A stretch of 50,918 nucleotides of DNA from an uncultured Sphingorhabdus sp. (GCA_937873665.1 CALMYW010000456.1:1-50918), one strand, 5' to 3'; positions 16,931 through 25,223 are shown, counted from the first letter of the stretch. Notes: generated by a model from the letters alone, not told the origin. Numbers and translations: made by a program.

Positions 16931-17650
16931 ATGACCGATGATTTCCCTACCCAAAACGAAGCGCTCGGATCGTTCCCGCGCCCTTTCGTCACGGTCGATC
17001 TCGTTCTGATGAGTGTGATCGATGGACGACTGGCAGCACTGCTTCAACTTCGCGAGGAGCAGCCTGAGGCAGGACGGTGGGCGCTGCCGGGCGGCTTTGT
17101 CGGAATTGATGAAGGGCTCGACGAAGCTGCGCGGCGGATTCTCGCCACAAAGGCGCGAATGGACGGGAATTGGCTCGAGCAGCTCTATACATTTGGGAAG
17201 CCGAATCGCGACCCGCGTGACCGGGTAATTACGGTCGCCTATTTTGCATTGCTTCCCGGCGATCAGTTCGAAGCCGCATTGCGTCAGAACGCAGACCTGG
17301 TTCTGGCCGAAATGGTCGTGCCATGGGCCGGTGAAACCGGCGGTCCGGTTGGGGTCTGCAACGTCGAAGGTGCGGATATATTTCTGGCGTTCGATCATGC
17401 CGACATTCTCGGCCATGCGGTCAAACGTCTGCGTGGCAAACTCGATTATTCGCGTGTCGCTTTCGCGCTGCTCCCGGATTTGTTCACGCTCCGCCAGCTG
17501 CAAGATGTTCATGAGGCCATCCTCGGCATTCAGATGAACAAGCCAGCGTTCCGGCGCCGCATGCTCGACAAAGGCTGGATTGAAGGAACCGGCGCCCGGG
17601 AAACCGGAGCATCCTTCCGCCCCGCAGAACTTTACCGCGTCAAGGAATAA
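16931..17650 (+). CDS. NrtR-like regulator: Nudix-type domain plus winged helix
   Basis: 239 aa from ATG 16931 (AGGTG upstream); a start at 16904 would add nine residues. The N-terminal Nudix fold includes WALPGGFVGIDEGLDEAARRILATKARM, then WLEQLYTFGKPNRDPRDRVITVAYFALL, typical of the NrtR group. The C-terminus (LRGKLDYSRVAFALLPDLFTLRQLQDVHEAILG, then NKPAFRRRMLDKGWIE) is the NrtR winged helix. NrtR proteins repress NAD genes and respond to ADP-ribose. The Nudix-box glutamates after the arginine are missing (RRILATKARM instead of REUXEEXGU), so it probably senses rather than hydrolyses. It heads an operon with SPFH and NAD kinase-like genes. Confidence 0.85.
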   Translation: MTDDFPTQNEALGSFPRPFVTVDLVLMSVIDGRLAALLQLREEQPEAGRWALPGGFVGIDEGLDEAARRILATKARMDGNWLEQLYTFGKPNRDPRDRVITVAYFALLPGDQFEAALRQNADLVLAEMVVPWAGETGGPVGVCNVEGADIFLAFDHADILGHAVKRLRGKLDYSRVAFALLPDLFTLRQLQDVHEAILGIQMNKPAFRRRMLDKGWIEGTGARETGASFRPAELYRVKE

Positions 17651-17663
17651 CAGGAGTACGACC

Positions 17664-18650
17664 ATGGCCATGATCACAAATTTCGGTATGATTGCCAGGC
17701 TGCGCAGCGATGCCAGCCACCACGTCATCCGCTATCGCAGCGGCAAATTGCGCCAGAGCGGCCGTGGTCTGGTCTTCTGGTTTCGGCCTGATGTGGCCAG
17801 CATTGCGGAAATTCCGATGGATGACCGCGAGACAACGATTTTCGTGAAAGGCCGCAGCGCCGACTTCCAGACCGTCAATGTTCAGGGCGTCCTCGCCTGG
17901 CGCGTTGCCGAACCGGATCGCTTGGCCGAACGCATCGACTTCACAATCGCGCTCGGCAATGGCTCCTATGTTGGCCAGCCTATCGAACGGATCGAAACGC
18001 GGCTTGCCGGTCTCGTCAATCAGGCTGCACTTGATTATCTGGCCAAAACACCCGTTCGGGGCCTGCTGGACGCCGGCATCGAACCACTGCGTGCACAGCT
18101 GGAACTGGCGCTTGCGAACGACCCGGCCCTTGTGGAAATCGGGCTCGCCGTCGTCTCTGTCCGGCTCGATAATCTGGCCCCGAGCAGCGAACTGGAGCGA
18201 GCGCTTCAGACACCCACCTTCGAAGCCCTTCAACAGAAGGCCGATGAGGCGACCTTTGAACGCCGCGCCCTCGCGGTCGACAAGGAACGCGCGATTGCGG
18301 AGAATGAGCTTGCCAACCGTGTTGAACTTGCGCGCCGCGAGGCAGAGCTGATCACCGAAGAAACCCGCAACATGAAGGATCGGGCCTCCGGCCAAGCCGA
18401 AGCCCAGCAGGTCGAAGCTGATGCCGAAGCCAATCGCATCCGAGTGGTCGAAGCCGCGAAAGCGGAAGCCGAGCAGGGGCATATGGCGGTCGTCAAAGAT
18501 CTGCCTTCCAACATACTCCTTGGCCTTGCCGCCCGCGAGTTCGCTGGAAAGCTCGATACCATTGAGCATCTCAATGTGACGCCCGAGCTGCTCAGCAGCT
18601 TGCTCAGGGAATTGACGGCCAAACCTGCGGCCACCATCGACCAAGGGTAA
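17664..18650 (+). CDS. SPFH/band-7 domain protein
   Basis: 328 aa, 13 bp after the NrtR-like gene, with CAGGAG before ATG 17664. The SPFH core occupies about residues 20-200, with DRETTIFVKGRSADFQTVNVQGVLAWRV typical of stomatin/flotillin-type proteins. It is followed by a long Glu/Ala-rich coiled coil (about 205-275) as in flotillins. No N-terminal membrane helix is evident, so attachment, if any, would be peripheral. SPFH proteins build ring-like membrane scaffolds. Its place between an NAD-type regulator and an NAD kinase-like enzyme is unusual; role unknown. Confidence 0.82.
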   Translation: MAMITNFGMIARLRSDASHHVIRYRSGKLRQSGRGLVFWFRPDVASIAEIPMDDRETTIFVKGRSADFQTVNVQGVLAWRVAEPDRLAERIDFTIALGNGSYVGQPIERIETRLAGLVNQAALDYLAKTPVRGLLDAGIEPLRAQLELALANDPALVEIGLAVVSVRLDNLAPSSELERALQTPTFEALQQKADEATFERRALAVDKERAIAENELANRVELARREAELITEETRNMKDRASGQAEAQQVEADAEANRIRVVEAAKAEAEQGHMAVVKDLPSNILLGLAAREFAGKLDTIEHLNVTPELLSSLLRELTAKPAATIDQG

Positions 18651-18657
18651 TCGCATC

Positions 18658-19551
18658 ATGGCGTCGCTCACCCCTCGGGTCGTCTATGTGGTTCGCGAAA
18701 CCGATTACGAGCTGCTGCTGGCGCGGCACGCGACGCGCCAGCAGGCCCGCTTCTTTCTGGACACACGGGGTCAGGACCTCGCGACGCTCGAAGCTGGCCA
18801 CAGCCGTTTCCAGCAAGCTCTGCAGATGGCGCGATCATCCGCGCCTGAGGATTGGCGACAGACGGTCGTCAAGCGGGCTGAACTCGACCGTTTCCTCTTT
18901 GCGCCAGACGATATCATTGTGGCGCTGGGGCAGGATGGGCTCGTGGCCAACGTCGCCAAATATCTCGATGGTCAGCCAGTCTTGGGTGTGAACCCAGAAC
19001 CCGATCAATATGATGGCGTCCTGTTGCAGGTGCCAATGTCCCGGGTGGGTAGCGCGCTTTTGGCCTGTGCCGCTGGCGCGGCCGACTTCCAGTTGCGGAC
19101 CATGGCCGAAGGCGTGCTGGATACCGGAGCGCGGTTGCTTGCCCTCAATGAGCTCTTTGTTGGCCACCGCAGCCACCAGTCGGCCCGCTACCAGATCGAA
19201 TTCGAAGGCGTGTCGGAACGCCAGAGTTCCAGCGGTCTGATCGTGTCGACAGGCACTGGTGCCACGGGGTGGGCACGCTCTATCATGGAAGCGATCCACT
19301 TTGCAGTATCACTCAGCCCCGACGAAGCTGCTCTGGGCTATTTTGTCCGCGAGCCCTTTCCCAGCGTATCCACCGGCACGACGCTGCGCGCCGGTAAAGT
19401 GGCGACCAGCGCGCTGCGCATCCGGTCGCAAATGAATGAGGGCGGGGTCATCTTTGCAGACGGCATCGAGCAGGATTTTCTGTCCTTTGATTGGGGCAGG
19501 GAACTGGTCGTCGAAGTCTCGGCCAAACAGCTCAAGCTGGTGCGGGCATGA
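18658..19551 (+). CDS. NAD kinase-like protein
   Basis: 297 aa, starting 7 bp after the SPFH gene. It has NAD kinase landmarks: DDIIVALGQDGLVANVAKYL (residues 85-103) in place of the GGDG loop, VNPEPDQYDG (111-120), ALNELFVGH (162-170) and STGTGATGW (197-205), matching the STPTGSTAY-type motif. It is expected to bind NAD(H) and ATP and phosphorylate NAD. The first Gly of GGDG is replaced by Gly-Gln-Asp-Gly and the N-terminal 80 residues look unlike housekeeping NadK. Activity is therefore plausible but unproven. A second NAD kinase would presumably exist elsewhere in the genome. Confidence 0.78.
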   Translation: MASLTPRVVYVVRETDYELLLARHATRQQARFFLDTRGQDLATLEAGHSRFQQALQMARSSAPEDWRQTVVKRAELDRFLFAPDDIIVALGQDGLVANVAKYLDGQPVLGVNPEPDQYDGVLLQVPMSRVGSALLACAAGAADFQLRTMAEGVLDTGARLLALNELFVGHRSHQSARYQIEFEGVSERQSSSGLIVSTGTGATGWARSIMEAIHFAVSLSPDEAALGYFVREPFPSVSTGTTLRAGKVATSALRIRSQMNEGGVIFADGIEQDFLSFDWGRELVVEVSAKQLKLVRA

Positions 19552-19627
19552 ATTTGCCCGCTGTCTGGCCACTGCCTGCGGCATGGCTCCGCCAAATCGG
19601 TGCTTTGTGGAATGGGATGAGCCACCC

Positions 19628-19843
19628 ATGACCCGGACCAGGCATGAAAACGAGCAAAGCCGCAAGCGCATGATCGCCCATCGGGAGCGGCTTGCCAAAG
19701 AAGGCAAAGTACGGTTGGAGGTCGTGTTGTCGCAGCCAGACATCGAAGCAATTGACCGGATACAAGCAGCCCATAATCTGCCCAATCGCGCTGCCGCTCT
19801 GCGGTGGCTGATAGTCTCCTATGGTGAGCATAGCACGGAGTGA
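19628..19843 (+). CDS. Small ribbon-helix-helix-like protein, 71 aa
   Basis: ATG 19628 has GGGATGAG upstream; the longer ORF runs into the previous gene and is rejected. A basic N-terminus (QSRKRMIAHRERLAKEG) is followed by KVRLEVVLSQPDIEAIDRIQAAHNLPNRAAALRWLIV, with the strand-helix-helix pattern of RHH regulators. It lies 76 bp after the NAD kinase-like gene and probably belongs to the same operon. It converges on capW with only 13 bp between the genes. Confidence 0.6.
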   Translation: MTRTRHENEQSRKRMIAHRERLAKEGKVRLEVVLSQPDIEAIDRIQAAHNLPNRAAALRWLIVSYGEHSTE

Positions 19844-19856
19844 AATCGGTGCGGCG

Positions 19857-20753
19857 CTACCCTGACAGCAGATCGATTGTGGCTTTCTTGGCATTCTCAC
19901 ACGCCTCGTTGACCTGATCCAGATTTGTCAGCACCAGTTGCTGACGCCGTGGAGGAAGCGCAAGGTCCAAATTAAGGTGCTGGATGAGGTAAAAGGCAAG
20001 AGCTACTCGGGTCGGCAATCGCAGTTTGCCGCGAATCATGCCATATTCGCGAGACAAGCCACGTCGCGCGACTTCCGGAAGCTCGGGATTGGGCGCTAGA
20101 ATAAGCTCTACCTCATCGAACCATTCACGATCTGCCTGGGCGGCGGCCGTCCCCACGCCTAAAAGTCGGCTGTCGATGATCCTCGAAAGCACGAAGTCGC
20201 GAAAGTCTCCGTTGCGGACGCAAAAAGCACGAACGTGCCAACGTGACCCATCATGTCCAAGCGCGTGCGGTTCGATCGTCCGGAGCGCGCTGTCCGCTCG
20301 ATTGACCGACTGATATTCAATCTCGATCTGGGATCGCGTCCTGATTGCCTCCAAAATCCAACGCATTGTCATTGTGCTGACGCTGCGTTGCGGCACTTGG
20401 ACCACCCCGAAAGGCGGCAACCCGTCAAACCAGGTTTCTTCAGGCGCGACCATACCGTTCCCGATCGCCGCAAGTTGCAGTAGATGGCGATTGGCTGCTT
20501 CATGCAGAAATTTTGGCTCGAATGCAGCGGTGGGCACAAATCGCTTCGCATTGCGATCATAAGCAATATTCTGGGGTGCGCGAGCCTCATATAATCCAAG
20601 ATCGCCCGAGGCTTGCTGGACTGAGACGTTGAACCTTTCAGCCACATCGGCACGTTTTACCCGCCCCTCCCAAACCAATCGGAATTCGATGAACTCGAGG
20701 CGTTGAGCGATGCTCCACCGCAATCGTTGATCAGTCTGGTTTTCTTTTTCCAT
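19857..20753 (-). CDS. capW: CapW/BrxR-like WYL-domain repressor
   Basis: 298 aa from ATG 20753 (AGGATAG upstream; a GTG lies one codon earlier). The N-terminal winged helix (about residues 15-75: FIEFRLVWEGRVKRADVAERFNVSVQQASGDL) is followed by a WYL domain near 130-200 (IEIEYQSVN, then IEPHALGHDGSRWHVRAFC) and a C-terminal WCX-type region. This matches CapW/BrxR regulators that repress CBASS and BREX loci and sense infection. Its divergent position 141 bp from capV fits CapW control of the CBASS operon. The ligand is unknown. Confidence 0.88.
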   Translation of the reverse strand: MEKENQTDQRLRWSIAQRLEFIEFRLVWEGRVKRADVAERFNVSVQQASGDLGLYEARAPQNIAYDRNAKRFVPTAAFEPKFLHEAANRHLLQLAAIGNGMVAPEETWFDGLPPFGVVQVPQRSVSTMTMRWILEAIRTRSQIEIEYQSVNRADSALRTIEPHALGHDGSRWHVRAFCVRNGDFRDFVLSRIIDSRLLGVGTAAAQADREWFDEVELILAPNPELPEVARRGLSREYGMIRGKLRLPTRVALAFYLIQHLNLDLALPPRRQQLVLTNLDQVNEACENAKKATIDLLSG

Positions 20754-20769
20754 CACCTATCCTTGAACA

Positions 20770-20802
20770 GTCGGGTTTCACGACATATATATGTTTCCCG
20801 AC
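20770..20802. promoter_or_regulatory. Candidate CapW operator in the capW-capV intergenic region
   Basis: Inverted arms GTCGGG (20770-20775) and CCCGAC (20797-20802) enclose an AT-rich core with the 12-bp palindrome ACATATATATGT (20783-20794). It lies 17 bp from the capW start, placed to repress both divergent promoters. No footprint data are implied. Confidence 0.6.
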
Positions 20803-20894
20803 GTTTGGGAAGTGCCGAGTCGCATCATTCAGCCCTTGCCGGGATCGGGTCGTCGAACAAGCGGGAATGAACTCGCGCCGAGCACAGGGAACCG

Positions 20895-22034
20895 ATGGTG
20901 ATGTCATCAAACAGGGAAAGTAAAGCAAGCCGCAAGACATATCGAGTGCTGAGCCTCGATGGCGGCGGCATGCGCGGCACCTACACTGCGACCTATCTCG
21001 ACCGAGTAGCCAGCGCGTTTGCGCGTCGACGCGGCGTTGGAGCGCTCGATGTCGGAAAGGCTTTTGACCTGATTACAGGTACCAGTACTGGCGGCATCAT
21101 AGCTTGCGGGCTCGCGAAGGGCGTCCCGCTGAGCGAGATTGTCCAGCTATACCGGCAGCATGGACCCGCAATTTTTCCGCGGCAGTTGCCATCAGGGCTT
21201 GCGGGGGTTGCAACCGATCTCTTTTGCAGGCCAGCGGCAGTTCGCTCCGGGGCTTCTGCATTGGAAGCGGCCCTCGAGGATGTTCTCGGCGATATGACGA
21301 TGGGCGAAGTCTTTCGTTCCCGCGGAATCGCCATCGCAATTCCGGCTGTCGAGATGAGCCAGCACCGCAGCTGGGTGTTCAAGACCCCGCACATCGCTCA
21401 CTCGACGGGACGCGATGACAATTACTCCTTGGTCGACATATGCATGGCGACAACGGCAGCTCCGATTTTTCGATCAATGGCAGCGGTTAGCCATCCTGAT
21501 GGCAGCAACGGCTTCAACGTCTTTGTCGATGGGGGCTTGTGGGCGAACAACCCCGTCTTGGTGGGCCTCATCGATGCACTTGAGGTCACGAGCCCTGGCG
21601 ACCGGATCGAAATATTCTGTCTTGGGACCTGCCCCGTACCCGCTGGCGAACAGATTGCTTTGAGCGACGTGAACCGCGGCCTGCCGGAATGGAAATTTGG
21701 AGGCCTTGCCGCCGAGCTTTCGATTGATGCGCAGGCATTCGCCTTCGACAATATGGCGCGCATGCTCGCACGTCATGTCGAGCGCGACTGCCAGGTTATC
21801 CGCTTTCCAGCAGACAAGGTGCCGGGCGCGCTTCTCCCGTTTCTAAGCCTCGACGATACGCGCCGCGCGGCGATTGACGCGCTGGTCAACCAGGCGCGAA
21901 CCGATGCCGATATGACGAACAGCCGCTGCGGTGCTGCTCCTGATCCAGCTTCCCAAACAATCTGCGACCTGTTCGAAAATGCTCCCGTATTGCCGGAAGG
22001 GGGCGCCGGCAAAGTCGCCCCGCACGCTGCCTGA
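20895..22034 (+). CDS. capV: CapV: patatin-like phospholipase CBASS effector
   Basis: 379 aa. Patatin landmarks are complete: oxyanion loop DGGGMRG (22-28), nucleophile GTSTGG with S64, and catalytic DGG (212-214). In type II CBASS, CapV is activated by a cyclic dinucleotide and degrades membrane phospholipids to kill the infected cell. It is directly followed by a CD-NTase and Cap2, which fixes the assignment. AGGGA precedes ATG 20895; a second ATG two codons on is possible. Confidence 0.93.
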   Translation: MVMSSNRESKASRKTYRVLSLDGGGMRGTYTATYLDRVASAFARRRGVGALDVGKAFDLITGTSTGGIIACGLAKGVPLSEIVQLYRQHGPAIFPRQLPSGLAGVATDLFCRPAAVRSGASALEAALEDVLGDMTMGEVFRSRGIAIAIPAVEMSQHRSWVFKTPHIAHSTGRDDNYSLVDICMATTAAPIFRSMAAVSHPDGSNGFNVFVDGGLWANNPVLVGLIDALEVTSPGDRIEIFCLGTCPVPAGEQIALSDVNRGLPEWKFGGLAAELSIDAQAFAFDNMARMLARHVERDCQVIRFPADKVPGALLPFLSLDDTRRAAIDALVNQARTDADMTNSRCGAAPDPASQTICDLFENAPVLPEGGAGKVAPHAA

Positions 22035-22044
22035 AAGACCACCA

Positions 22045-23085
22045 ATGTACGATTGTTCAAAAGACGTTCGCGCCTATCACGACCAGAAAGTGACGCTACC
22101 CCGCTCTGAGCAGACCTCAATGCGGGATCGCCGCGATGCCAACCGTCGCCGGTTGGAGAAGGGGCTTGCTGCCAACGAAGACCCTGCACCGAACGAATTC
22201 GTGAAGCAGGGTAGTTACGCCATGCGCACCATGGTTCAGCACCCCGACAATGATTACGACATCGACGACGGTGTCTACTTCCTCAAGGAAGATCTTGTGG
22301 GTGCGCGTGGGGCCGAGATGACGTCACGGCAGGCCCGCGAGATGGTCCGCGATGCGGTTGACGACGGTTCTTTCACCGATCCTCCCGAGGTTCGCGGAAA
22401 TTGTGTCCGGGTTTTCTACCAGAAGGGATACCACGTCGACATGCCTGTCTACCGGACGGTCAATGAGGGCGATGAAGTCTGGCATGAGCTCGCCTCGTCG
22501 AGCGGGTGGCGGCGGTCCGATGCCCGGGACGTGACCGCCTGGTACGATAGTGGCCTCGCCACATCGAGCGATGGCCCGCAGGAACGCAGGCTGACCCGTT
22601 ATCTCAAGAAGTTCTCCCGCAGCCGGGCGAGCTGGTGTGGCACGATCCTGAGTGGTTTCGGCATCACGGTGCTGGTCGACGAACGGTCTCGGCTGAATGC
22701 CGACCGCGAGGATAAAGCACTTGATGAAACCATGCGTTTGATCCGTGATCGGCTGAACCTTGACTTGGAGATCGAGCATCCGGTGACCCCTGACGACATG
22801 CTGACTGCAGGACCCTCAGATGCGAGAGCGGCCAAATTCCGTGACAAGCTCGCGGAGGCAATTCGCTGGCTCGATCCGCTGTTTGATCCGTCATGCACCC
22901 GCAATCAGGCACTCGCGTGCTGGGATAAGGTCTTCAATACGACGTTCTTCAGTGAGCGCGGCGAGGAAGAGGCGCGCAGCCAGGCATTATGGATCAGGCC
23001 GGCAATTGGTTCGGCGGCATTGATCGGACTCGAAGCGCAAACTTCTGCTGCCGTGCTGTCGAGTGGCGGCGGGCGCCATGCCTGA
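22045..23085 (+). CDS. CD-NTase: CBASS second-messenger synthase
   Basis: 346 aa, starting 10 bp after capV. It has the nucleotidyltransferase signature FVKQGSY (G56-S57) with the metal ligands in YDIDD (D72, D74) and a third aspartate in VDMPVYR (D132). On phage sensing it should make a cyclic di- or trinucleotide that activates CapV. Pairing with a CapV effector suggests a DncV-type cGAMP product, but the clade was not determined. The stop overlaps the cap2 start by 8 bp. The C-terminus, the expected conjugation site for Cap2, ends GGGRHA. Confidence 0.92.
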   Translation: MYDCSKDVRAYHDQKVTLPRSEQTSMRDRRDANRRRLEKGLAANEDPAPNEFVKQGSYAMRTMVQHPDNDYDIDDGVYFLKEDLVGARGAEMTSRQAREMVRDAVDDGSFTDPPEVRGNCVRVFYQKGYHVDMPVYRTVNEGDEVWHELASSSGWRRSDARDVTAWYDSGLATSSDGPQERRLTRYLKKFSRSRASWCGTILSGFGITVLVDERSRLNADREDKALDETMRLIRDRLNLDLEIEHPVTPDDMLTAGPSDARAAKFRDKLAEAIRWLDPLFDPSCTRNQALACWDKVFNTTFFSERGEEEARSQALWIRPAIGSAALIGLEAQTSAAVLSSGGGRHA

Positions 23086-24946
23086 ACCTGACGCGTCCGC
23101 AGAACTTGTACTTCGCCGGGCTGCTTTGGCCGTCGAAGCCGAACTGCGGCACCATTTCGGTGCGCCTGCCGAGCGGCTAGACGAAGCAAAGCTATCTGCC
23201 TGTTACCCTACGCGGCGTTTCACGCGCGGTTGGCGGATTGATGTTGCTTTCAGCGATGGCAAGACGCGGAGGATCGACCTGCTCGTTGGCCCCAATTTTC
23301 CGATCGCTTATCCGCGGACCGCATTGGTCGATCGGCCAGACCATATGACCTGGCCTCATGTCGAACATGACGGCGTGCTCTGCCTGTTGCCGATAATGGC
23401 CGAGGTTGATGCGCAAAACCCGAGCCATGTCGCGATAAACCTGCTTGCTCGCTCTGCGCGCCTTGTCGAAGAGTTGCTGGAAGGCAAGATCGTCGATCGT
23501 GATTTTCGCGAGGAGTTCCTGACTTACTGGTTCTATAATTCTGATCCCGATGCACCTCGGGTCGAAAGTCTGGTCAAGCCGGAACCACCGTCACGGATCG
23601 TCAGGGCTTGGCGGGACCGCAAAGGCAATGTTGTCGTCGCCGATGATGACGAGTTCTTGAAACGCTGGTTGACCAACCGCAAAACAGGCGATGCAAACCG
23701 TTCGACGCTCAAAACTTCCCCAGCAGCGTTTATCTGGCTTCAACAGCCTCCGCTTCCTTCGCAATACCCGCTTAACGGCGCCCATATCGTCGAACTGGCC
23801 CAGGATCAGGGCGATATCCAAGTGCTGATCGAGGCCGCAGCCGCCATTCCGGATGACCTTTTGGTCCTTGTCGCCGCAGAGGGCCGCGGTGGGGCAGGGA
23901 TGATTGCGATGACTACCACATCGGCGAGGAAGTCGAGATCTCGCACAGGACTGATCGAAAAGCCACTCACGAGGGGGTTCCGCGAAGCTGAACTTCCTCC
24001 TGCGATTGCGGCAGAAAGGACTTTCTCAACCGCTCCCGTACTCAAATCCAACGTGAAGCGCGCTGACCCCGCTTGGATTCATGGCCGTTGTAAAGACCCC
24101 CGGAGTCAGTTTCTCTTTGAACGGACTTGCACCTTGATTGGCTGCGGGTCGATTGGGTCTACCCTTGCAGTTTTGCTCGCGCGAGCGGGAACCGGGCGCA
24201 TCCGCTTGGTTGACCCTGAAAATCTGGATTGGGCCAACGTAGGACGACACGAGCTCGGCGCGCAATCGGTAGGGTCCAACAAGGCGGAACAACTAGCCAA
24301 CCGATTGACGGCCGATTTTCCACACCTCGACGTTAAAGGCTTTGCCTTAAGCGCGCACGGCGTCATCGAACACATGCCTGAGCTCTTGCTTGAAAGCGAC
24401 CTTGTGCTGGTGGCAACCGGCAGCTGGCAAGCCGATGGCGAACTCAATCGCTGGCATATCGACCAGGGCAGAACGGTGCCAATACTCTACGCGTGGGCCG
24501 AAAGCCATGCCGCCGCAGGTCACGCCATTGTTGTCGCGCGCGAAGGGGGATGTTTGCGATGCGGCGTAGGCCCGACTGGTGTTCCTGTATTTCAGGCAAC
24601 GTATTGGCCCGATGGTGCGACACAGGAAGAACCTGCCTGCGGCAATCATTTTCAGCCCGCTGGCGCGATCGAATTGTCTTTTGTGTCGAACATGATTGCA
24701 AACGCTGCGCTGCGGGTTTTGCTGTCCCCGCCATCCGAAAGCCAACACCATCTGTGGCTAGGTAGCGGTGCGCGCCTGGAAGAAAACGGCGGCAAATGGA
24801 CAGAGAGCGCTCAGTCCTTGCTTTGCGACGCGCCTCACGGTTTCATGACGGAACGACCATGGCTCGCAACAGAATGCGACGCTTGCAGGGCTACCGCGAT
24901 ACGCGACATAGCAGATTTGGGCCGACGTCAAAATGCAGCAGGGTGA
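23078..24946 (+). CDS. cap2: Cap2: E2-E1 ubiquitin-transferase-like CBASS protein
   Basis: 622 aa from ATG 23078; a GTG at 23063 is the alternative. The N-terminal E2-like domain has its catalytic Cys in VEHDGVLCLLP (C102). A central linker domain follows, then the E1 adenylation domain with CTLIGCGSIGS (GxGxxG at 355-360), LVDPENLDWANVGRHELG and NKAEQLANRL, and a candidate E1 cysteine in EEPACGNHFQPAGA (C521). Zinc-type pairs CLRC (492-495) and CDAC (600-603) are present. Cap2 conjugates the CD-NTase C-terminus to targets and primes it. It belongs to the capV-CD-NTase operon. The Cap3 isopeptidase usually encoded next is not recognisable. Confidence 0.9.
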   Translation: MPEPDASAELVLRRAALAVEAELRHHFGAPAERLDEAKLSACYPTRRFTRGWRIDVAFSDGKTRRIDLLVGPNFPIAYPRTALVDRPDHMTWPHVEHDGVLCLLPIMAEVDAQNPSHVAINLLARSARLVEELLEGKIVDRDFREEFLTYWFYNSDPDAPRVESLVKPEPPSRIVRAWRDRKGNVVVADDDEFLKRWLTNRKTGDANRSTLKTSPAAFIWLQQPPLPSQYPLNGAHIVELAQDQGDIQVLIEAAAAIPDDLLVLVAAEGRGGAGMIAMTTTSARKSRSRTGLIEKPLTRGFREAELPPAIAAERTFSTAPVLKSNVKRADPAWIHGRCKDPRSQFLFERTCTLIGCGSIGSTLAVLLARAGTGRIRLVDPENLDWANVGRHELGAQSVGSNKAEQLANRLTADFPHLDVKGFALSAHGVIEHMPELLLESDLVLVATGSWQADGELNRWHIDQGRTVPILYAWAESHAAAGHAIVVAREGGCLRCGVGPTGVPVFQATYWPDGATQEEPACGNHFQPAGAIELSFVSNMIANAALRVLLSPPSESQHHLWLGSGARLEENGGKWTESAQSLLCDAPHGFMTERPWLATECDACRATAIRDIADLGRRQNAAG

Positions 24947-25223
24947 CTTGGAATTTCGTAGCAAGGCTGTCGGCTCCCAACCTTGGCGTGCCGCCTTGGG
25001 CACACGGTCGCAATTTCAAAGGTCGATATCCCTGGCCATTAGCATAGCGCATTCGAAAGGTGCGCAGCATCGAGGCATTGCGCGAGTTTGCCCCGCCTTA
25101 TTAACCGAACTGGTCTTCAGTGATGTTTACTCGCGGATCAGTAATCGAACCTTCGATTATTATTGCTGGGGCAACGACTTTGCGTTGACGTGTACCACTG
25201 CACACGTAAATCGTCATTCATGA
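24933..25223 (+). CDS. Doubtful ORF in the expected cap3 position
   Basis: A 96-codon ORF overlaps the cap2 end by 14 bp, as a coupled cap3 would. No JAMM motif (Glu, HxHP, SxxD) is visible in this or the other forward frames. The opening GDLEFRS has a vague likeness to the start of JAB proteins, so a decayed or truncated cap3 is possible. Its 3' end runs through the palindromes and start codon of the next operon, which argues against an intact gene. Confidence 0.25.
   Translation: MQQGDLEFRSKAVGSQPWRAALGTRSQFQRSISLAISIAHSKGAQHRGIARVCPALLTELVFSDVYSRISNRTFDYYCWGNDFALTCTTAHVNRHS
25142..25159. promoter_or_regulatory. Perfect palindrome upstream of the nuclease-ATPase-SIR2-HerA operon
   Basis: TAATCGAA-CC-TTCGATTA, 8-2-8 perfect. 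It lies about 60 bp upstream of the first start codon and is a likely operator. There is no T-run to make it a terminator. Confidence 0.5.
25188..25207. promoter_or_regulatory. Inverted repeat adjacent to the SbcD-like start
   Basis: ACGTGT, 8-bp spacer, ACACGT, ending 12 bp before ATG 25220. It overlaps where RNA polymerase or the ribosome would bind, so it could be a second operator site. Confidence 0.4.

Noticed and set aside
24933..25223. Intact Cap3 isopeptidase
   Set aside because: No Glu, HxHP or SxxD metal-site residues in any forward frame of this stretch.
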